Positions 54,640 through 64,000 of a stretch of 64,000 nucleotides of DNA are shown here, one piece after another; position 1 is the first letter of the stretch; every line of letters begins with the position of its first letter. Below the pieces are notes generated by a model, which had not been told where the DNA came from, did not search any database, and saw nothing but the letters and a program-made list of their open reading frames with translations. Source of the stretch: Phycicoccus jejuensis (GTDB taxonomy: Bacteria > Actinomycetota > Actinomycetes > Actinomycetales > Dermatophilaceae); contig NZ_JOEE01000004.1 in assembly GCF_000720925.1 (NCBI RefSeq), positions 1 to 64,000 of the forward strand, written 5' to 3'. The position numbers and the translations under genes are program-made.

Positions 54640-56286
54640 GTGACCCCCGAACAGCTCTCGGCCGCCATCCGCGGCGCCCTCGTGTCCGCCGTCGACTCCG
54701 GTGACCTCGCCGTCACCGTCCCCGACGAGGTGCGCGTGGAGCGTCCGAGGAACCGCGACCACGGGGACTGGTCGACCAACGTCGCGCTCCAGCTGGCCAA
54801 GCCCGCCGGGATGAACCCGCGCGAGCTCGCGTCGGCCCTCGCCGAGCGCCTGCGGGCGGTCGACGGCGTCGCCGCGGTCGACGTCGCGGGCCCGGGCTTC
54901 CTCAACATCACGCTCGATGCCGCGGCCGCCGGCGAGCTCGCGCGCAGCATCGTCGAGGCCGGAACCGCGTTCGGCCACAACGAGGCCGAGGCCGGCCACG
55001 TCATCAACCTCGAGTACATCTCCGCGAACCCGACCGGGCCGCTGCACCTCGGGCACACCCGCTGGGCGGCGCTCGGCGACGCCATGGGACGGCTGCTGCG
55101 GGCCTCCGGCGCCACGCTGACGACGGAGTACTACCTCAACGACGCCGGCTCGCAGATGGACAAGTTCGCCGCGTCGGTGCTGGCCCGCGCCAAGGGCGAG
55201 CCGACCCCCGAGGGCGGCTATCCCGGCGCGTACGTCGACGACCTCGCGGAGCAGGTGCTCGCGCAGCGGCCCGACCTCGTCTCGCTCCCCGACGACGAGG
55301 CACTCGTCGTGGCGCGCGACCTCGCCTACCCCCTGCAGCTCGCCGACATCCGCGAGACCCTCGAGGCCTTCGGGGTGCGGTTCGACGTGTGGTTCTCGGA
55401 GAAGAGCCTCCACGACGGCGGCGCGGTCGCCTCGGCCGTCGACCGGCTGCGCGAGCAGGGGCACGTGTTCGACCAGGACGGCGCCGTCTGGCTGCGGACG
55501 ACCGACTTCACCGACGACAAGGACCGCGTGCTGTTCCGGGCGAACGGGGAGCCGACGTACTTCGCCGCCGACGCCGCGTACTACCTGTCCAAGAAGGACC
55601 GCGGCTTCGACGAGAAGATCTACCTCCTCGGCGCCGACCACCACGGCTACATCAACCGGCTCAAGGCCATCGCCGCCTGCGCGGGGGACGACCCGGAGCA
55701 CAACATCGAGGTGCGCATCGGGCAGCTCGTCGACCTCAACGGCGCGAAGCTGTCCAAGCGCGCCGGCAACATCATCGAGCTGCGCGACCTCATCGGGTGG
55801 ATCGGCACCGACGCGATCCGGTACTCGCTGGCCCGGTACCCGGCCGACAGCCCGCTCTCGCTCGACGGCGAGGAGCTGCGCAAGCAGACCAACGACAACC
55901 CGGTCTTCTACGTGCAGTACGCCCACGCCCGGACGGCCAACGTGGCGCGCCTCGCGGCCGAGGACGGCGTGCACCGCGCGGACGGCTTCGACGCCTCGCT
56001 GCTCGGAGACCCCACCGAGGCCGCGCTCCTCGCCGTGCTCGGCGACTTCCCGCGGGTCGTCGCCCAGGCCGCGCACCTGCGCGAGCCGCACCGGGTGGCG
56101 CGCTACCTCGAGGAGCTCGCCGCGCGCTTCCACAAGTGGTACGACACCTGCCGTGTGCGCCCGATGACCGCCGACGAGGAGGTCACCGACCTCCACCGCA
56201 CCCGCCTCTGGCTCAACGACGCCACCCGGCAGGTCCTCGCCAACGGTCTCGACCTGCTCGGCGTCTCCGCGCCCGAGCGCATGTGA
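54640..56286 (+). CDS. argS: Arginyl-tRNA synthetase
   Basis: A 548-residue class I synthetase. An N-terminal Add1 domain is followed by EYISANPTGPLHLGHTRWAALGD, where HLGH (136-139) is the HIGH motif. The catalytic core contains LLGADHHGYINRLKA, and the KMSKS region reads KLSKRAGN. The C-terminal anticodon-binding helical domain (FYVQYAHARTANVARLA; VARYLEELAARFHKWYDTCRV) includes the usual family block. GTG 54640 fits both the family N-terminus and the leaderless spacing. It precedes lysA by 11 bases. Confidence 0.96.
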   Translation: MTPEQLSAAIRGALVSAVDSGDLAVTVPDEVRVERPRNRDHGDWSTNVALQLAKPAGMNPRELASALAERLRAVDGVAAVDVAGPGFLNITLDAAAAGELARSIVEAGTAFGHNEAEAGHVINLEYISANPTGPLHLGHTRWAALGDAMGRLLRASGATLTTEYYLNDAGSQMDKFAASVLARAKGEPTPEGGYPGAYVDDLAEQVLAQRPDLVSLPDDEALVVARDLAYPLQLADIRETLEAFGVRFDVWFSEKSLHDGGAVASAVDRLREQGHVFDQDGAVWLRTTDFTDDKDRVLFRANGEPTYFAADAAYYLSKKDRGFDEKIYLLGADHHGYINRLKAIAACAGDDPEHNIEVRIGQLVDLNGAKLSKRAGNIIELRDLIGWIGTDAIRYSLARYPADSPLSLDGEELRKQTNDNPVFYVQYAHARTANVARLAAEDGVHRADGFDASLLGDPTEAALLAVLGDFPRVVAQAAHLREPHRVARYLEELAARFHKWYDTCRVRPMTADEEVTDLHRTRLWLNDATRQVLANGLDLLGVSAPERM

Positions 56287-56297
56287 GGGGCTGAGCC

Positions 56298-57716
56298 GTG
56301 CGCGCGCACGAGGCCGGTGCCCTCCACGCCGAGGGCTACGGCGGACCCCCGCTCTACCTGCCCTCCCCGGGCGACGTCATGGAGCTGCTGCCGCAGCTGT
56401 GGGCGTCGTCGGTCGCGCGTGACGAGCGGGGACGGCTCACCGTGGGAGGGGTCGACGTCGTCACGCTCGCGGAGCGTCACGGCACGGCGGCCTACGTCAT
56501 GGACGAGGACGACTTCCGGTCGCGCGCACGGGGTTTCCGCGACGGGTTCGCCGACGCGTTCGCGCGCTTCGGGGGCGCCGACGTCTACTACGCGGGCAAG
56601 GCCTTCCTCTGCACGGCCGTCGCCCGCTGGGTCGACCAGGAGGGCCTCCACCTCGACGTCTGCACCGGCGGCGAGCTCGCCGTCGCGCAGCGGGCGGGCT
56701 TCCCCGCGGAGCGGGTCGCCTTCCACGGCAACAACAAGACCGTCGCCGAGCTGCGGGCCGCGCTGACCTACGGGGTCGGCCGCGTCGTCGTCGACTCGTT
56801 CGACGAGATCGACCGCGTCGTGGCGCTCGCGACGGAGCTCGGCGTGCGCGCGCCGGTCATGGTCCGCGTCACGGTGGGCGTCGAGGCGCACACCCACGAG
56901 TTCATCGCCACCGGGCACGAGGACCAGAAGTTCGGCTTCAGCCTCGCCGGGGGCCGGGCGATGCAGGCCGTCGCCCGGCTGCTCGCGCACCCCGAGGCGG
57001 TCGACCTGCGCGGCCTGCACAGCCACATCGGCAGCCAGATCTTCGACACCGGAGGCTTCGAGGCCGCCGTGCACCGGCTCGCCGGGCTGCACCGACGGGT
57101 CGAGGAGGAGCACGGTGTTGCGATGCCGGAGGTCGACCTCGGCGGCGGCTACGGCATCGCCTACACCTCGCAGCACGACCCCCTGCCGGCCGACGCGCTC
57201 GCCGCGGCGATGGCCGCCATCGTCGGCCGCGAGTTCGGGGACCGCGTCCCGCGGGTCTCGGTCGAGCCGGGGCGCGCCATCGTCGGCCCGACGACGTTCA
57301 CGCTGTACGAGGTCGGCACCGTCAAGACGGTCGACCTCGGCGCGGGTCACTCGCGGACCTACGTCTCGGTCGACGGCGGGATGAGCGACAACGCCCGCCC
57401 GGCGCTCTACGAGGCCGACTACTCTTGCACCCTCGCCAACCGGGCCTCGAGCGCCGACCCCGTGCTCGCCCGCGTGGTCGGGCGGCACTGCGAGAGCGGC
57501 GACATCGTCGTCCTCGACGAGTACCTGCCGGCCGACGTCCGCCCGGGCGACCTCGTCGCCGTGCCGGGCACCGGCGCCTACTGCCGCAGCCTCTCCAGCC
57601 AGTACAACCACACCCCCCGACCGCCCGTCGTCGCCGTCCGTGGAGGCGAGAGCAGGGTGCTCGTGCGTCGTGAGACGATCGAGGACCTGCTCGCCCTCGA
57701 CGTGGCGGACGACTGA
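56298..57716 (+). CDS. lysA: Diaminopimelate decarboxylase
   Basis: A 472-residue PLP enzyme, last step of lysine synthesis. The PLP Lys is in DVYYAGKAFLC, LRGLHSHIGSQIFD holds the conserved His, VDLGGGYGIAY is the phosphate loop, SVEPGRAIVG follows, and the dimer-interface Cys is in GRHCESGDIVV. An N-terminal extension of about 45 residues before the barrel is typical of actinobacteria. GTG 56298 follows GAGGGG at 9 nt. It leads the aspartate-family run. Confidence 0.94.
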   Translation: MRAHEAGALHAEGYGGPPLYLPSPGDVMELLPQLWASSVARDERGRLTVGGVDVVTLAERHGTAAYVMDEDDFRSRARGFRDGFADAFARFGGADVYYAGKAFLCTAVARWVDQEGLHLDVCTGGELAVAQRAGFPAERVAFHGNNKTVAELRAALTYGVGRVVVDSFDEIDRVVALATELGVRAPVMVRVTVGVEAHTHEFIATGHEDQKFGFSLAGGRAMQAVARLLAHPEAVDLRGLHSHIGSQIFDTGGFEAAVHRLAGLHRRVEEEHGVAMPEVDLGGGYGIAYTSQHDPLPADALAAAMAAIVGREFGDRVPRVSVEPGRAIVGPTTFTLYEVGTVKTVDLGAGHSRTYVSVDGGMSDNARPALYEADYSCTLANRASSADPVLARVVGRHCESGDIVVLDEYLPADVRPGDLVAVPGTGAYCRSLSSQYNHTPRPPVVAVRGGESRVLVRRETIEDLLALDVADD

Positions 57717-57745
57717 GCCCGACGACCGAGGAGACCGATCCCGCC

Positions 57746-59059
57746 ATGGCCCACGAACCCGGCGCACCCCTGCGCGTCGCCCTGCTCGGGTGCGGCGTCG
57801 TGGGCTCGTCCGTGGCCCGGATGCTCGTCGAGCAGGCCGACGACCTCGCCGCGCGCGTCGGCGCCCCGCTCGAGCTCGTCGGCATCGCGGTGCGGCGCCC
57901 GCAGCGCCCGCGGCCGGACGTCCCGGTCGACCCCTCGCTCTTCACCGCCGACGCCGAGGAGCTCGTGACCCGGGCCGACGTCGTCGTCGAGGTCGTCGGG
58001 GGCATCGACCCGGCGCGCGGCCTCATCCTGCGCGCGATCGAGCACGGCGCGGCCGTCGTCTCCGCCAACAAGGCGCTCGTCGCCGAGGACGGCCCGACGC
58101 TGTTCGAGGCCGCCGCCCGGGCCGGGGTCGACCTGTACTACGAGGCCGCGGTCGCCGGGGCGATCCCGATCCTGCGGCCGGTGCGCGAGTCGCTCGCCGG
58201 CGACCGGGTCCGCAAGGTCATGGGCATCGTCAACGGGACGACGAACTTCGTCCTCGACAAGATGGACGTCTCGGGGGCCGGCTTCGCCGAGACCGTCGCC
58301 GAGGCCCAGGCGCTCGGTTATGCCGAGGCCGACCCGACCGCCGACGTCGAGGGCTTCGACGCCGCCGCGAAGGCCGCCATCCTCGCGAGCCTGGCGTTCC
58401 ACACCCGCGTGTCCTCGGCCGACGTCCACCGCGAGGGCATCACCGAGGTGACCGCCGCCGACATCAACGCCGCGCGCGAGAACGACTGCGTCGTCAAGCT
58501 GCTCGCGATCTGCGAGCGGGTCGAGGCCGAGGGCGCCGACGCCGTCAGCGTGCGCGTGCACCCGGCGATGGTCCCGCGCTCGCACCCGCTGGCCAGCGTC
58601 CGCGAGGCGTTCAACGCCGTGTTCGTCGAGGCCGAGGCCGCCGGCGAGCTGATGTTCTACGGCCGCGGCGCGGGCGGCGACCCCACGGCGTCCGCCGTCC
58701 TCGGCGACGTCGTCGCCGTCGCCCGCCAGCGGGTGGCCGGCGGGCGCGGGCCGGGGGAATCGGCCTACGCCGACCTGCCCGTCGTCGACCTGGGGCGTGC
58801 CGTGACGCGCTACCACATCAGCCTCGACGTGGCCGACCGCCCGGGCGTGCTCGCGCAGGTCGCGGCGGTCTTCGCCGAGCAGGGCGTCTCGATCGAGACC
58901 GTCCGCCAGCAGGTCGTCCCCGACGAGGGCGACCGGGCGCGGCTCATCGTCGTGACCCACCGCGCGAGCGACGCCGCGCTGTCCGCCACCGTCGACGCCC
59001 TCGCCGCCCTCGAGGCGGTCGACGACGTCGCCTCCGTCATGCGTGTGGAAGGAGCCTGA
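57746..59059 (+). CDS. hom: Homoserine dehydrogenase
   Basis: A 437-residue enzyme reducing aspartate semialdehyde to homoserine. NAD(P) motif [48 protein letters not shown], and the substrate region [14 protein letters not shown] with [21 protein letters not shown]-terminal ACT domain ([21 protein letters not shown]) is present, expected to mediate threonine feedback inhibition. ATG 57746 is preceded by GAGGAGA. Confidence 0.95.
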   Translation: MAHEPGAPLRVALLGCGVVGSSVARMLVEQADDLAARVGAPLELVGIAVRRPQRPRPDVPVDPSLFTADAEELVTRADVVVEVVGGIDPARGLILRAIEHGAAVVSANKALVAEDGPTLFEAAARAGVDLYYEAAVAGAIPILRPVRESLAGDRVRKVMGIVNGTTNFVLDKMDVSGAGFAETVAEAQALGYAEADPTADVEGFDAAAKAAILASLAFHTRVSSADVHREGITEVTAADINAARENDCVVKLLAICERVEAEGADAVSVRVHPAMVPRSHPLASVREAFNAVFVEAEAAGELMFYGRGAGGDPTASAVLGDVVAVARQRVAGGRGPGESAYADLPVVDLGRAVTRYHISLDVADRPGVLAQVAAVFAEQGVSIETVRQQVVPDEGDRARLIVVTHRASDAALSATVDALAALEAVDDVASVMRVEGA

Positions 59060-59060
59060 C

Positions 59061-60164
59061 GTGGCCCACCAGTGGCGCGGCGTCATCCGCGAGTACGCCG
59101 AGCGCCTGCCGAGCCTGGCCGGCGCGCCGGTCGTCACCCTCCTCGAGGGCGGGAGCCCGCTGATCCCGTGCGAGAACCTCTCGCAGCTCACGGGGGCCAA
59201 CGTCCTCGTCAAGTACGAGGGCCTCAACCCGACCGCGTCCTTCAAGGACCGCGGGATGACGGCGGCGATCTCCGCCGCGAAGCTGAACGGCGCGAAGGCC
59301 GTCATCTGCGCCAGCACGGGCAACACCAGCGCCAGCGCCGCCGCGTACGCGGTCAAGGCGGGGATGACCTGCGCCGTCCTCGTGCCCGACGGCAAGATCG
59401 CGATGGGCAAGCTGTCGCAGGCGATCGCCCACGGCGCCACCCTCATCCAGGTCGAGGGCAACTTCGACGACTGCCTGACCGTCGCCCGCAAGCTCGCCGA
59501 GTCCTACCCGGTCGAGCTCGTCAACTCCGTCAACCCCGCACGCATCGAGGGCCAGAAGACGGCCGCGTTCGAGGTCGTCGACGCGCTCGGCGACGCCCCG
59601 GACATCCACGTGCTGCCGGTCGGCAACGCCGGCAACATCACGGCGTACTGGAAGGGTTACACCGAGTACGCCTCGGAGACACCGGCTCTCGACGGCACGC
59701 TCCTGCCGCCCGTGGCCACCCGGCGCCCGCAGATGTGGGGCTTCCAGGCGGCCGGCGCCGCACCGATCGTCCTCGGTCACCCGGTCGACCACCCCGAGAC
59801 CGTCGCCACGGCGATCCGCATCGGCAACCCGGCCTCGTGGCGGCAGGCCGAGGCGGCACGCGACGAGTCCGGCGGCCTCATCGACTCCGTCACCGACGAC
59901 GAGATCCTCGAGGCCCATCGCCTGCTGTCCTCCACCGAGGGCGTGTTCGTCGAGCCCGGGTCGGCGGCCAGCATCGCCGGCCTGCTCAAGATGCACCGGG
60001 CCGGGCGGATGCCGCAGGACGCCACCGTCGTCTGCACCGTGACCGGCCACGGCCTCAAGGACCCCCAGTGGGCCCTGCGCTCGGCCGACGGCGGCGACGT
60101 CGAGCCGGTCCGCGTGCCGGTCGACGCCTACTCGGTCGCGGCCGCGCTCGGCCTCGAGGGGTGA
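59061..60164 (+). CDS. thrC: Threonine synthase
   Basis: A 367-residue PLP enzyme converting phosphohomoserine to threonine. [15 protein letters not shown] opens the fold, [18 protein letters not shown] carries the PLP Lys, [14 protein letters not shown] binds phosphate, and [17 protein letters not shown] follows. It belongs to the short bacterial type. GTG 59061 has GGAAGGAG 6-7 nt upstream, one base after the hom stop, whereas an earlier GTG at 59043 lies within hom. Confidence 0.95.
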   Translation: MAHQWRGVIREYAERLPSLAGAPVVTLLEGGSPLIPCENLSQLTGANVLVKYEGLNPTASFKDRGMTAAISAAKLNGAKAVICASTGNTSASAAAYAVKAGMTCAVLVPDGKIAMGKLSQAIAHGATLIQVEGNFDDCLTVARKLAESYPVELVNSVNPARIEGQKTAAFEVVDALGDAPDIHVLPVGNAGNITAYWKGYTEYASETPALDGTLLPPVATRRPQMWGFQAAGAAPIVLGHPVDHPETVATAIRIGNPASWRQAEAARDESGGLIDSVTDDEILEAHRLLSSTEGVFVEPGSAASIAGLLKMHRAGRMPQDATVVCTVTGHGLKDPQWALRSADGGDVEPVRVPVDAYSVAAALGLEG

Positions 60165-60165
60165 C

Positions 60166-61098
60166 GTGAGCGCGCTGCGCCCGGGGGTGGCCGTCGACGT
60201 CCGCGTGCCGGCGAGCAGCGCCAACCTGGGGCCCGGGTTCGACTCCGTCGGCTGCGCCCTCGGTGTGTGGGACCGCTGCCGCGCGACCGTCACCGCCGAG
60301 CCCGGCCTCGTCGTCGTCGTCGAGGGCGAGGGGGCGGGCGCCGTCCCGCTCGACGAGACGCACCTCGTGCACCGCGCGATGCGCACGGCCTGGGCGGAGG
60401 CGGCCGTCGAGGCGCCGGCCGGCCTGCGCCTCGAGTGCGTCAACGCCGTCCCGCACGGCCGGGGGATGGGCTCGTCGGCGACGGCGATCGTCACCGGCAT
60501 CGTCGCCGCGCTCGCCCTGGCCTCGGTCTCGCGCGGTGACGGGGGAGCGGTCGACCTCGACGCCGCGAACTCGCTGGCGGCGCGTCTCGAGGGCCACCCC
60601 GACAACGCCTCCGCGAGCGTCTACGGCGGCGTGACCCTCTCGTGGAGCGAGCCCGGGGGGACGACGACGGTGCGCCTGCCGGTGCACCCGGACCTCGCGC
60701 CCGTCGTCTTCGCCCCGGACACCCAGCTCTCGACGGCGCGCGCCCGCTCGGTGCTGCCGCAGCAGGTGCGCCTCGCCGACGCCGCGGCGAACTCCGCCCG
60801 CGCCGCGCTCCTCGTCCACGCCCTGCGCGACGAGCCCGCCCTCCTCGTCGAGGCCACCCGCGACTGGCTGCACCAGGAGGCGCGCCGGCCGTCCTACGCC
60901 GCGTCGATGGCGCTCGTCGACGCCCTGCGCGCCGATGGTCACGCCGCCGCGATCTCGGGGGCCGGGCCGTCGGTTCTCGTCCTCGCGCAGCGGGAGCGGC
61001 TCGACCACGCCCGCTCGTTCGGCCCCGCGGGGTGGCGCGTGCTCACACCGGGGATCCCCGCCGAGGGTGCGTCGGTCGAGGTCGTCGACGGGCCCTGA
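60166..61098 (+). CDS. thrB: Homoserine kinase
   Basis: A 310-residue GHMP kinase. N-terminal VRVPASSANLGPGFDSVGCALG, ATP loop VPHGRGMGSSATAIVTG, HPDNASASVYGG, and C-terminal AAISGAGPSVLVLAQ are all present. It supplies phosphohomoserine to ThrC. GTG 60166 follows the thrC stop by one base, with GAGGGG ahead. The order hom-thrC-thrB is the usual actinobacterial operon. Confidence 0.95.
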   Translation: MSALRPGVAVDVRVPASSANLGPGFDSVGCALGVWDRCRATVTAEPGLVVVVEGEGAGAVPLDETHLVHRAMRTAWAEAAVEAPAGLRLECVNAVPHGRGMGSSATAIVTGIVAALALASVSRGDGGAVDLDAANSLAARLEGHPDNASASVYGGVTLSWSEPGGTTTVRLPVHPDLAPVVFAPDTQLSTARARSVLPQQVRLADAAANSARAALLVHALRDEPALLVEATRDWLHQEARRPSYAASMALVDALRADGHAAAISGAGPSVLVLAQRERLDHARSFGPAGWRVLTPGIPAEGASVEVVDGP

Positions 61099-61343
61099 CC
61101 TGCACGGACGCGCGCGGTGTCCGTCCCAGTGGATCCGGCGTCCGGGCCCCGGGCGCGGTGGTACTGTGGAGAACGAGCGATCGCCGCCGATGCCGGGCCC
61201 TGTTCCCGATGCCTGCAGCCGACCGCCCTCCCACGCCCCCGGGGCACAGAGACCGCAGCCTGACCGGCTGCACGCTCGGGCGTGGCCCCTTCCACCCAGA
61301 CCGGCTCACCCTGCCGGTCCACGAGCGAGGGAAAGGATCCTTC
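61099..61343 (+). promoter_or_regulatory. Long leader of rho
   Basis: TACTGT (61162-61167) is a plausible -10 followed by about 170 nt of leader before the GTG. It is C-rich and G-poor in places (GACCGCCCTCCCACGCCCCC), as expected for a Rho loading site, so autoregulation by attenuation is possible. No small gene is supported. Confidence 0.45.
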
Positions 61344-63194
61344 GTGTCAGACACCACCACCCTCGAGGCGTCGGCGTCCGCCGGCGGCCAGCGCCGGTCC
61401 GGCGCCCTGTCGGCCATGCGGCTCGCCGAGCTGCAGGGCCTCGCCTCGAGCATGGGCATCAGCGGGACCGCCAAGATGCGCAAGGGCGACCTCGTCACCG
61501 CCATCCGCGCCCGCCAGAACGGCGAGAGCGGCCCCGCCGCCACGGGCGAGCAGCCCGTCGCGCGCCGCTCCCGCCGGGCCGAGGCCCCGGCCGGTCGCAC
61601 CGAGGCCCCCGCCGAGCCGGCGCCGGCCGCCGAGCGCGCGCCCGAGCCGGCGCCGGCCGTCGAGCGTGCCGAGCGCGAGCAGGTGCGCGAGCGCGGCGAC
61701 CGCGAGCAGTCCCGCGACCGCGGCGAGCAGCGCGAGCAGCGCGAGCAGCCCCGCCGGGAGCGCTCCGAGCGCGAGCAGGCCCGTGACCGCGGCGAGCAGC
61801 AGGGCCGTGACCGTGGCGAGCAGCAGCGCGACGAGCGCGAGCAGCCCCGTGACGACCGCGGCGCCCCCGACCAGCAGCGCCGGGACGACGACGAGGAGGG
61901 CGGCCGCGGTCGCCGTCGCCGCAACCGGGGACGCAACCGCGACAAGCGGACCCGCCAGCCCGGTGACGCCCCCGAGCAGCGCTCCGAGGCGGGGGAGCCG
62001 CAGATCCACGACGACGACGTCCTCGTGCCGGTCGCGGGCATCCTCGACATCCTCGACAGCTACGCCTTCGTCCGCACGACCGGCTACCTGCCGGGCAGCA
62101 GCGACGTCTACGTCCCGATGCAGATGGTCAAGCGCTACGGCCTGCGCAAGGGTGACGCGGTCACCGGCTCGATCAAGGCCGTCCGCGAGGGCGAGGAGGC
62201 GCAGCAGCACACCGTCGGCGGGCGCAACAACCGCCAGAAGTACACGCCGCTCGCGCGTCTCGACACGGTCAACGCGATGACCCCGGAGGACGCCCGCCGG
62301 CGCCCCGAGTTCGGCAAGCTGACGCCGCTCTACCCGCAGGACCGCCTGCGCCTGGAGACGACGCAGCAGCAGCTGACGACGCGGATCATCGACCTCGTCG
62401 CCCCGATCGGCAAGGGCCAGCGCGGGCTCATCGTCGCCCCGGCGAAGGCCGGCAAGACGATGGTCATGCAGGCCATCGCCAACGCGATCACGACGAACAA
62501 CCCCGAGTGCCACCTCATGGTCGTCCTCGTCGACGAGCGTCCTGAGGAGGTCACGGACATGCAGCGCGCCGTCAAGGGCGAGGTCATCGCCTCGACCTTC
62601 GACCGGCCCGCCGACGACCACACGACCGTCGCCGAGCTCGCCATCGAGCGCGCCAAGCGCCTCGTCGAGATGGGCCACGACGTCGTCGTGCTCCTCGACT
62701 CGATCACCAAGCTCGGCCGCGCGTACAACCTGGCGGCGCCGGCGAGCGGGCGCATCCTGTCCGGCGGCGTCGACTCGGCGGCGCTCTACCCGCCGAAGAA
62801 GTTCTTCGGGGCGGCGCGCAACATCGAGGACGGCGGCTCGCTGACCATCCTCGCGACGGCGCTCGTCGAGACCGGCTCGCGGATGGACGAGGTGATCTTC
62901 GAGGAGTTCAAGGGCACCGGCAACATGGAGCTCAAGCTCGACCGGCAGCTCGCGAACCGTCGCATCTTCCCGGCGGTCGACGTCAACAACTCCGGCACGC
63001 GGCGCGAGGAGATCCTCCTGGCCCCCGACGAGCTGAAGATCATGTGGAAGCTGCGCCGGGTGCTCGCCGCGCTCGACAGCCAGCAGGGCATCGAGCTGCT
63101 GCTCGACCGGCTGAAGAAGACGAAGACGAACTACGAGTTCCTCGTCTCGGTGCAGCAGACGAGCTCGATGAAGCCGGAGGACGAGGACGCCTGA
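61344..63194 (+). CDS. rho: Transcription termination factor Rho with actinobacterial Arg-rich insertion
   Basis: A 616-residue hexameric helicase. A Rho N-terminal (SAP-like) domain (residues 22-56, [20 protein letters not shown]) is followed by a 155-residue insertion rich in Arg, Glu and Gln (about 60-215). The RNA-binding cold-shock domain ([20 protein letters not shown]) follows. The ATPase has P-loop APAKAGKT (365-371), Walker [16 protein letters not shown] and [25 protein letters not shown]. The insertion is a known trait of high-GC Rho that broadens RNA use. GTG 61344 has AAAGGA 7 nt upstream. Confidence 0.96.
   Translation: MSDTTTLEASASAGGQRRSGALSAMRLAELQGLASSMGISGTAKMRKGDLVTAIRARQNGESGPAATGEQPVARRSRRAEAPAGRTEAPAEPAPAAERAPEPAPAVERAEREQVRERGDREQSRDRGEQREQREQPRRERSEREQARDRGEQQGRDRGEQQRDEREQPRDDRGAPDQQRRDDDEEGGRGRRRRNRGRNRDKRTRQPGDAPEQRSEAGEPQIHDDDVLVPVAGILDILDSYAFVRTTGYLPGSSDVYVPMQMVKRYGLRKGDAVTGSIKAVREGEEAQQHTVGGRNNRQKYTPLARLDTVNAMTPEDARRRPEFGKLTPLYPQDRLRLETTQQQLTTRIIDLVAPIGKGQRGLIVAPAKAGKTMVMQAIANAITTNNPECHLMVVLVDERPEEVTDMQRAVKGEVIASTFDRPADDHTTVAELAIERAKRLVEMGHDVVVLLDSITKLGRAYNLAAPASGRILSGGVDSAALYPPKKFFGAARNIEDGGSLTILATALVETGSRMDEVIFEEFKGTGNMELKLDRQLANRRIFPAVDVNNSGTRREEILLAPDELKIMWKLRRVLAALDSQQGIELLLDRLKKTKTNYEFLVSVQQTSSMKPEDEDA
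61671..61853 (+). repeat. Degenerate tandem repeat in rho (cgcgagcag units)
   Basis: Units close to CGCGAGCAG and CGTGACCGCGGCGAGCAG recur at least eight times and encode the REQ and RDRGEQ runs of residues 110-170. Such a tract is prone to length change by slippage. Confidence 0.6.
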
Positions 63195-63214
63195 GGCGCC
63201 CCGCCCGACCCGGC

Positions 63215-63246
63215 CGCCCCGGTCACGCCATGGCGTGGCCGGGGCG
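63215..63246 (+). terminator. Terminator of rho
   Basis: CGCCCCGG-T-CACGCC (63215-63229) pairs with GGCGTG-G-CCGGGGCG (63232-63246) with one G-U step. It also lies before the convergent oxidoreductase gene. Confidence 0.7.
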
Positions 63247-63269
63247 TCGTCGTCGCGGTGGACGGCACG

Positions 63270-64000
63270 TCAGCGCGGCGGACCGAGCGCGAGCCGGCGG
63301 CGCAGCTCCGTCCGCCCGGCGTCGTCGTCGGGGAGGTCCCACCAGGACTCGACCCACCACGTCGCGCCGGCCTCGGCCCACGCGTCGACCGGAGGACGGG
63401 CGTCGCCGAACGACCCGTGGGAGTCGCCCTCGACGACGACGTCGTAGCCGTCCATCGAGAGCCCGGCGCCGGCCCGTAGGTCGGTCAGCCGCGCGACGAC
63501 CTCGCGCAGGGCGTCGTGGGTGAGGCGCGAGCCGGGGTCGTCCAGGCCCGCGCCGACGACCGCGGGCAGGACACCCTGCCAGCGGGCCGCGCGCTCGAGC
63601 GAGCGCTGGCGGGAGCGACCGGGCAGCAGCGCGCCGACGCACCAGACCGGCGGGTGCGGGCGCTGCGCCGGGGGAGGGGGCACGAGCTCGGTGACCGGCT
63701 GCGCCGACCAGTGCTCGCCCTGGTGCTCGAACGGCTGGCCGCGCAGGAGCCCGGCCCACACGGCGAGGCCCTCGTCGAGCTTCGCGGCGCGGGTCGCGCG
63801 GCCCTCGTCGGGCTCGAAGGCGAGCCAGTTGCCGTGCAGGGCGCCGAGCCCGACGCCGAGGGTGACCCGTCCACCGGAGAGCCGGTCGACGGAGGCCACC
63901 CGGGAGGCGAGGTCCCAGGGCCGGTAGCGGGACGCCGGGGTGACGATCGTGCCGAGCCGGATGCGCTCGGTGACCATCGCCGCCGCGGCGAGGGTCGCCC
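63270..64000 (-). CDS. LLM-class flavin-dependent oxidoreductase (5' end outside window)
   Basis: At least 243 C-terminal residues of a luciferase-like monooxygenase. MVTERIRLGTIVTPASRYRPWDLASRVASVDRLSGGRV is the family barrel segment, split here as TERIRLGTIVTP and ASVDRLSGGRVTLGVGLG. QPFEHQGEHWSAQPV and PPVWCVGALLPGRSRQRSLERAARWQG follow, and the substrate end has MDGYDVVVEGDSHG and GATWWVESWWDLPDD. The frame stays open through the right edge (ATLAAAMVTER), so the real start is missing; ATG 63977 is internal. It probably uses F420 or FMN; substrate unknown. Confidence 0.82.
   Translation of the reverse strand, partial: ATLAAAAMVTERIRLGTIVTPASRYRPWDLASRVASVDRLSGGRVTLGVGLGALHGNWLAFEPDEGRATRAAKLDEGLAVWAGLLRGQPFEHQGEHWSAQPVTELVPPPPAQRPHPPVWCVGALLPGRSRQRSLERAARWQGVLPAVVGAGLDDPGSRLTHDALREVVARLTDLRAGAGLSMDGYDVVVEGDSHGSFGDARPPVDAWAEAGATWWVESWWDLPDDDAGRTELRRRLALGPPR

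Overview
The window is chromosomal DNA of a high-GC actinomycete. GTG starts are frequent, stop and start codons commonly overlap (GTGA, ATGA, TGATG), and three genes are actinobacterial hallmarks: the fused 2-oxoglutarate decarboxylase/dehydrogenase Kgd, the SigR/RsrA thiol-stress pair and the 24-residue ribosomal protein bL37. The run argS-lysA-hom-thrC-thrB-rho and a nickel superoxide dismutase with its own protease fit Micrococcales. Intrasporangiaceae is my best guess, by inference only.

Region 1 (1 to about 9.88 kb) is accessory DNA, probably the right part of a genomic island. It opens with the tail of an IS481-type transposase. It holds an unrecognised protein of four helix-turn-helix repeats plus a zinc-finger-like end, preceded by a stop-interrupted small membrane protein. 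Next come three unrelated proteins with the PD-(D/E)xK nuclease pattern, a translationally coupled pair (387-residue protein plus four-helix membrane protein), an ImmA/IrrE metallopeptidase coupled to a class III nucleotide-cyclase-like protein, and a beta-family protein. It ends at a sequence resembling the 3' end of a Met tRNA (CCCCCGCTACCA) followed by a 19-bp perfect hairpin. That is what an integration site looks like. The content resembles a defence island, and the most novel candidates are here.

Region 2 (10-31.4 kb) is core metabolism: type II NADH dehydrogenase, an M16 protease pair, Ogt, HisN, a complete Dpp/Opp peptide ABC transporter, a minus-strand run doxX-aroA-rsgA, YedK/HMCES, an alpha/beta hydrolase, sigR-rsrA with a SigR-type promoter and two possible SigR starts, bL37, a 45-codon secreted peptide, two membrane HD-domain proteins and manA.

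Region 3 (31.4-42.5 kb) carries sodN and its protease sodX behind a polar amino-acid ABC transporter, malic enzyme, a dTDP-rhamnose cluster with divergent arms (rfbA-rfbC and rfbB-rfbD), a methyltransferase, a quinone-oxidoreductase-like protein and an SGNH esterase.

Region 4 (42.5-64 kb) has kgd, an ABC-2 exporter, two CBS/CNNM membrane proteins behind a nine-codon leader ORF, a ZIP transporter, a SNF2 helicase, tRNA-Arg(CCG), a receiver-domain protein, argS, the lysine/threonine operon, rho and a partial luciferase-like oxidoreductase.

Across the window at least a dozen starts lie 7-8 nt behind a TAnnnT (or GATACT) -10-like hexamer. This points to widespread leaderless transcription. Twice the TAG stop of the upstream gene forms the first half of that hexamer.
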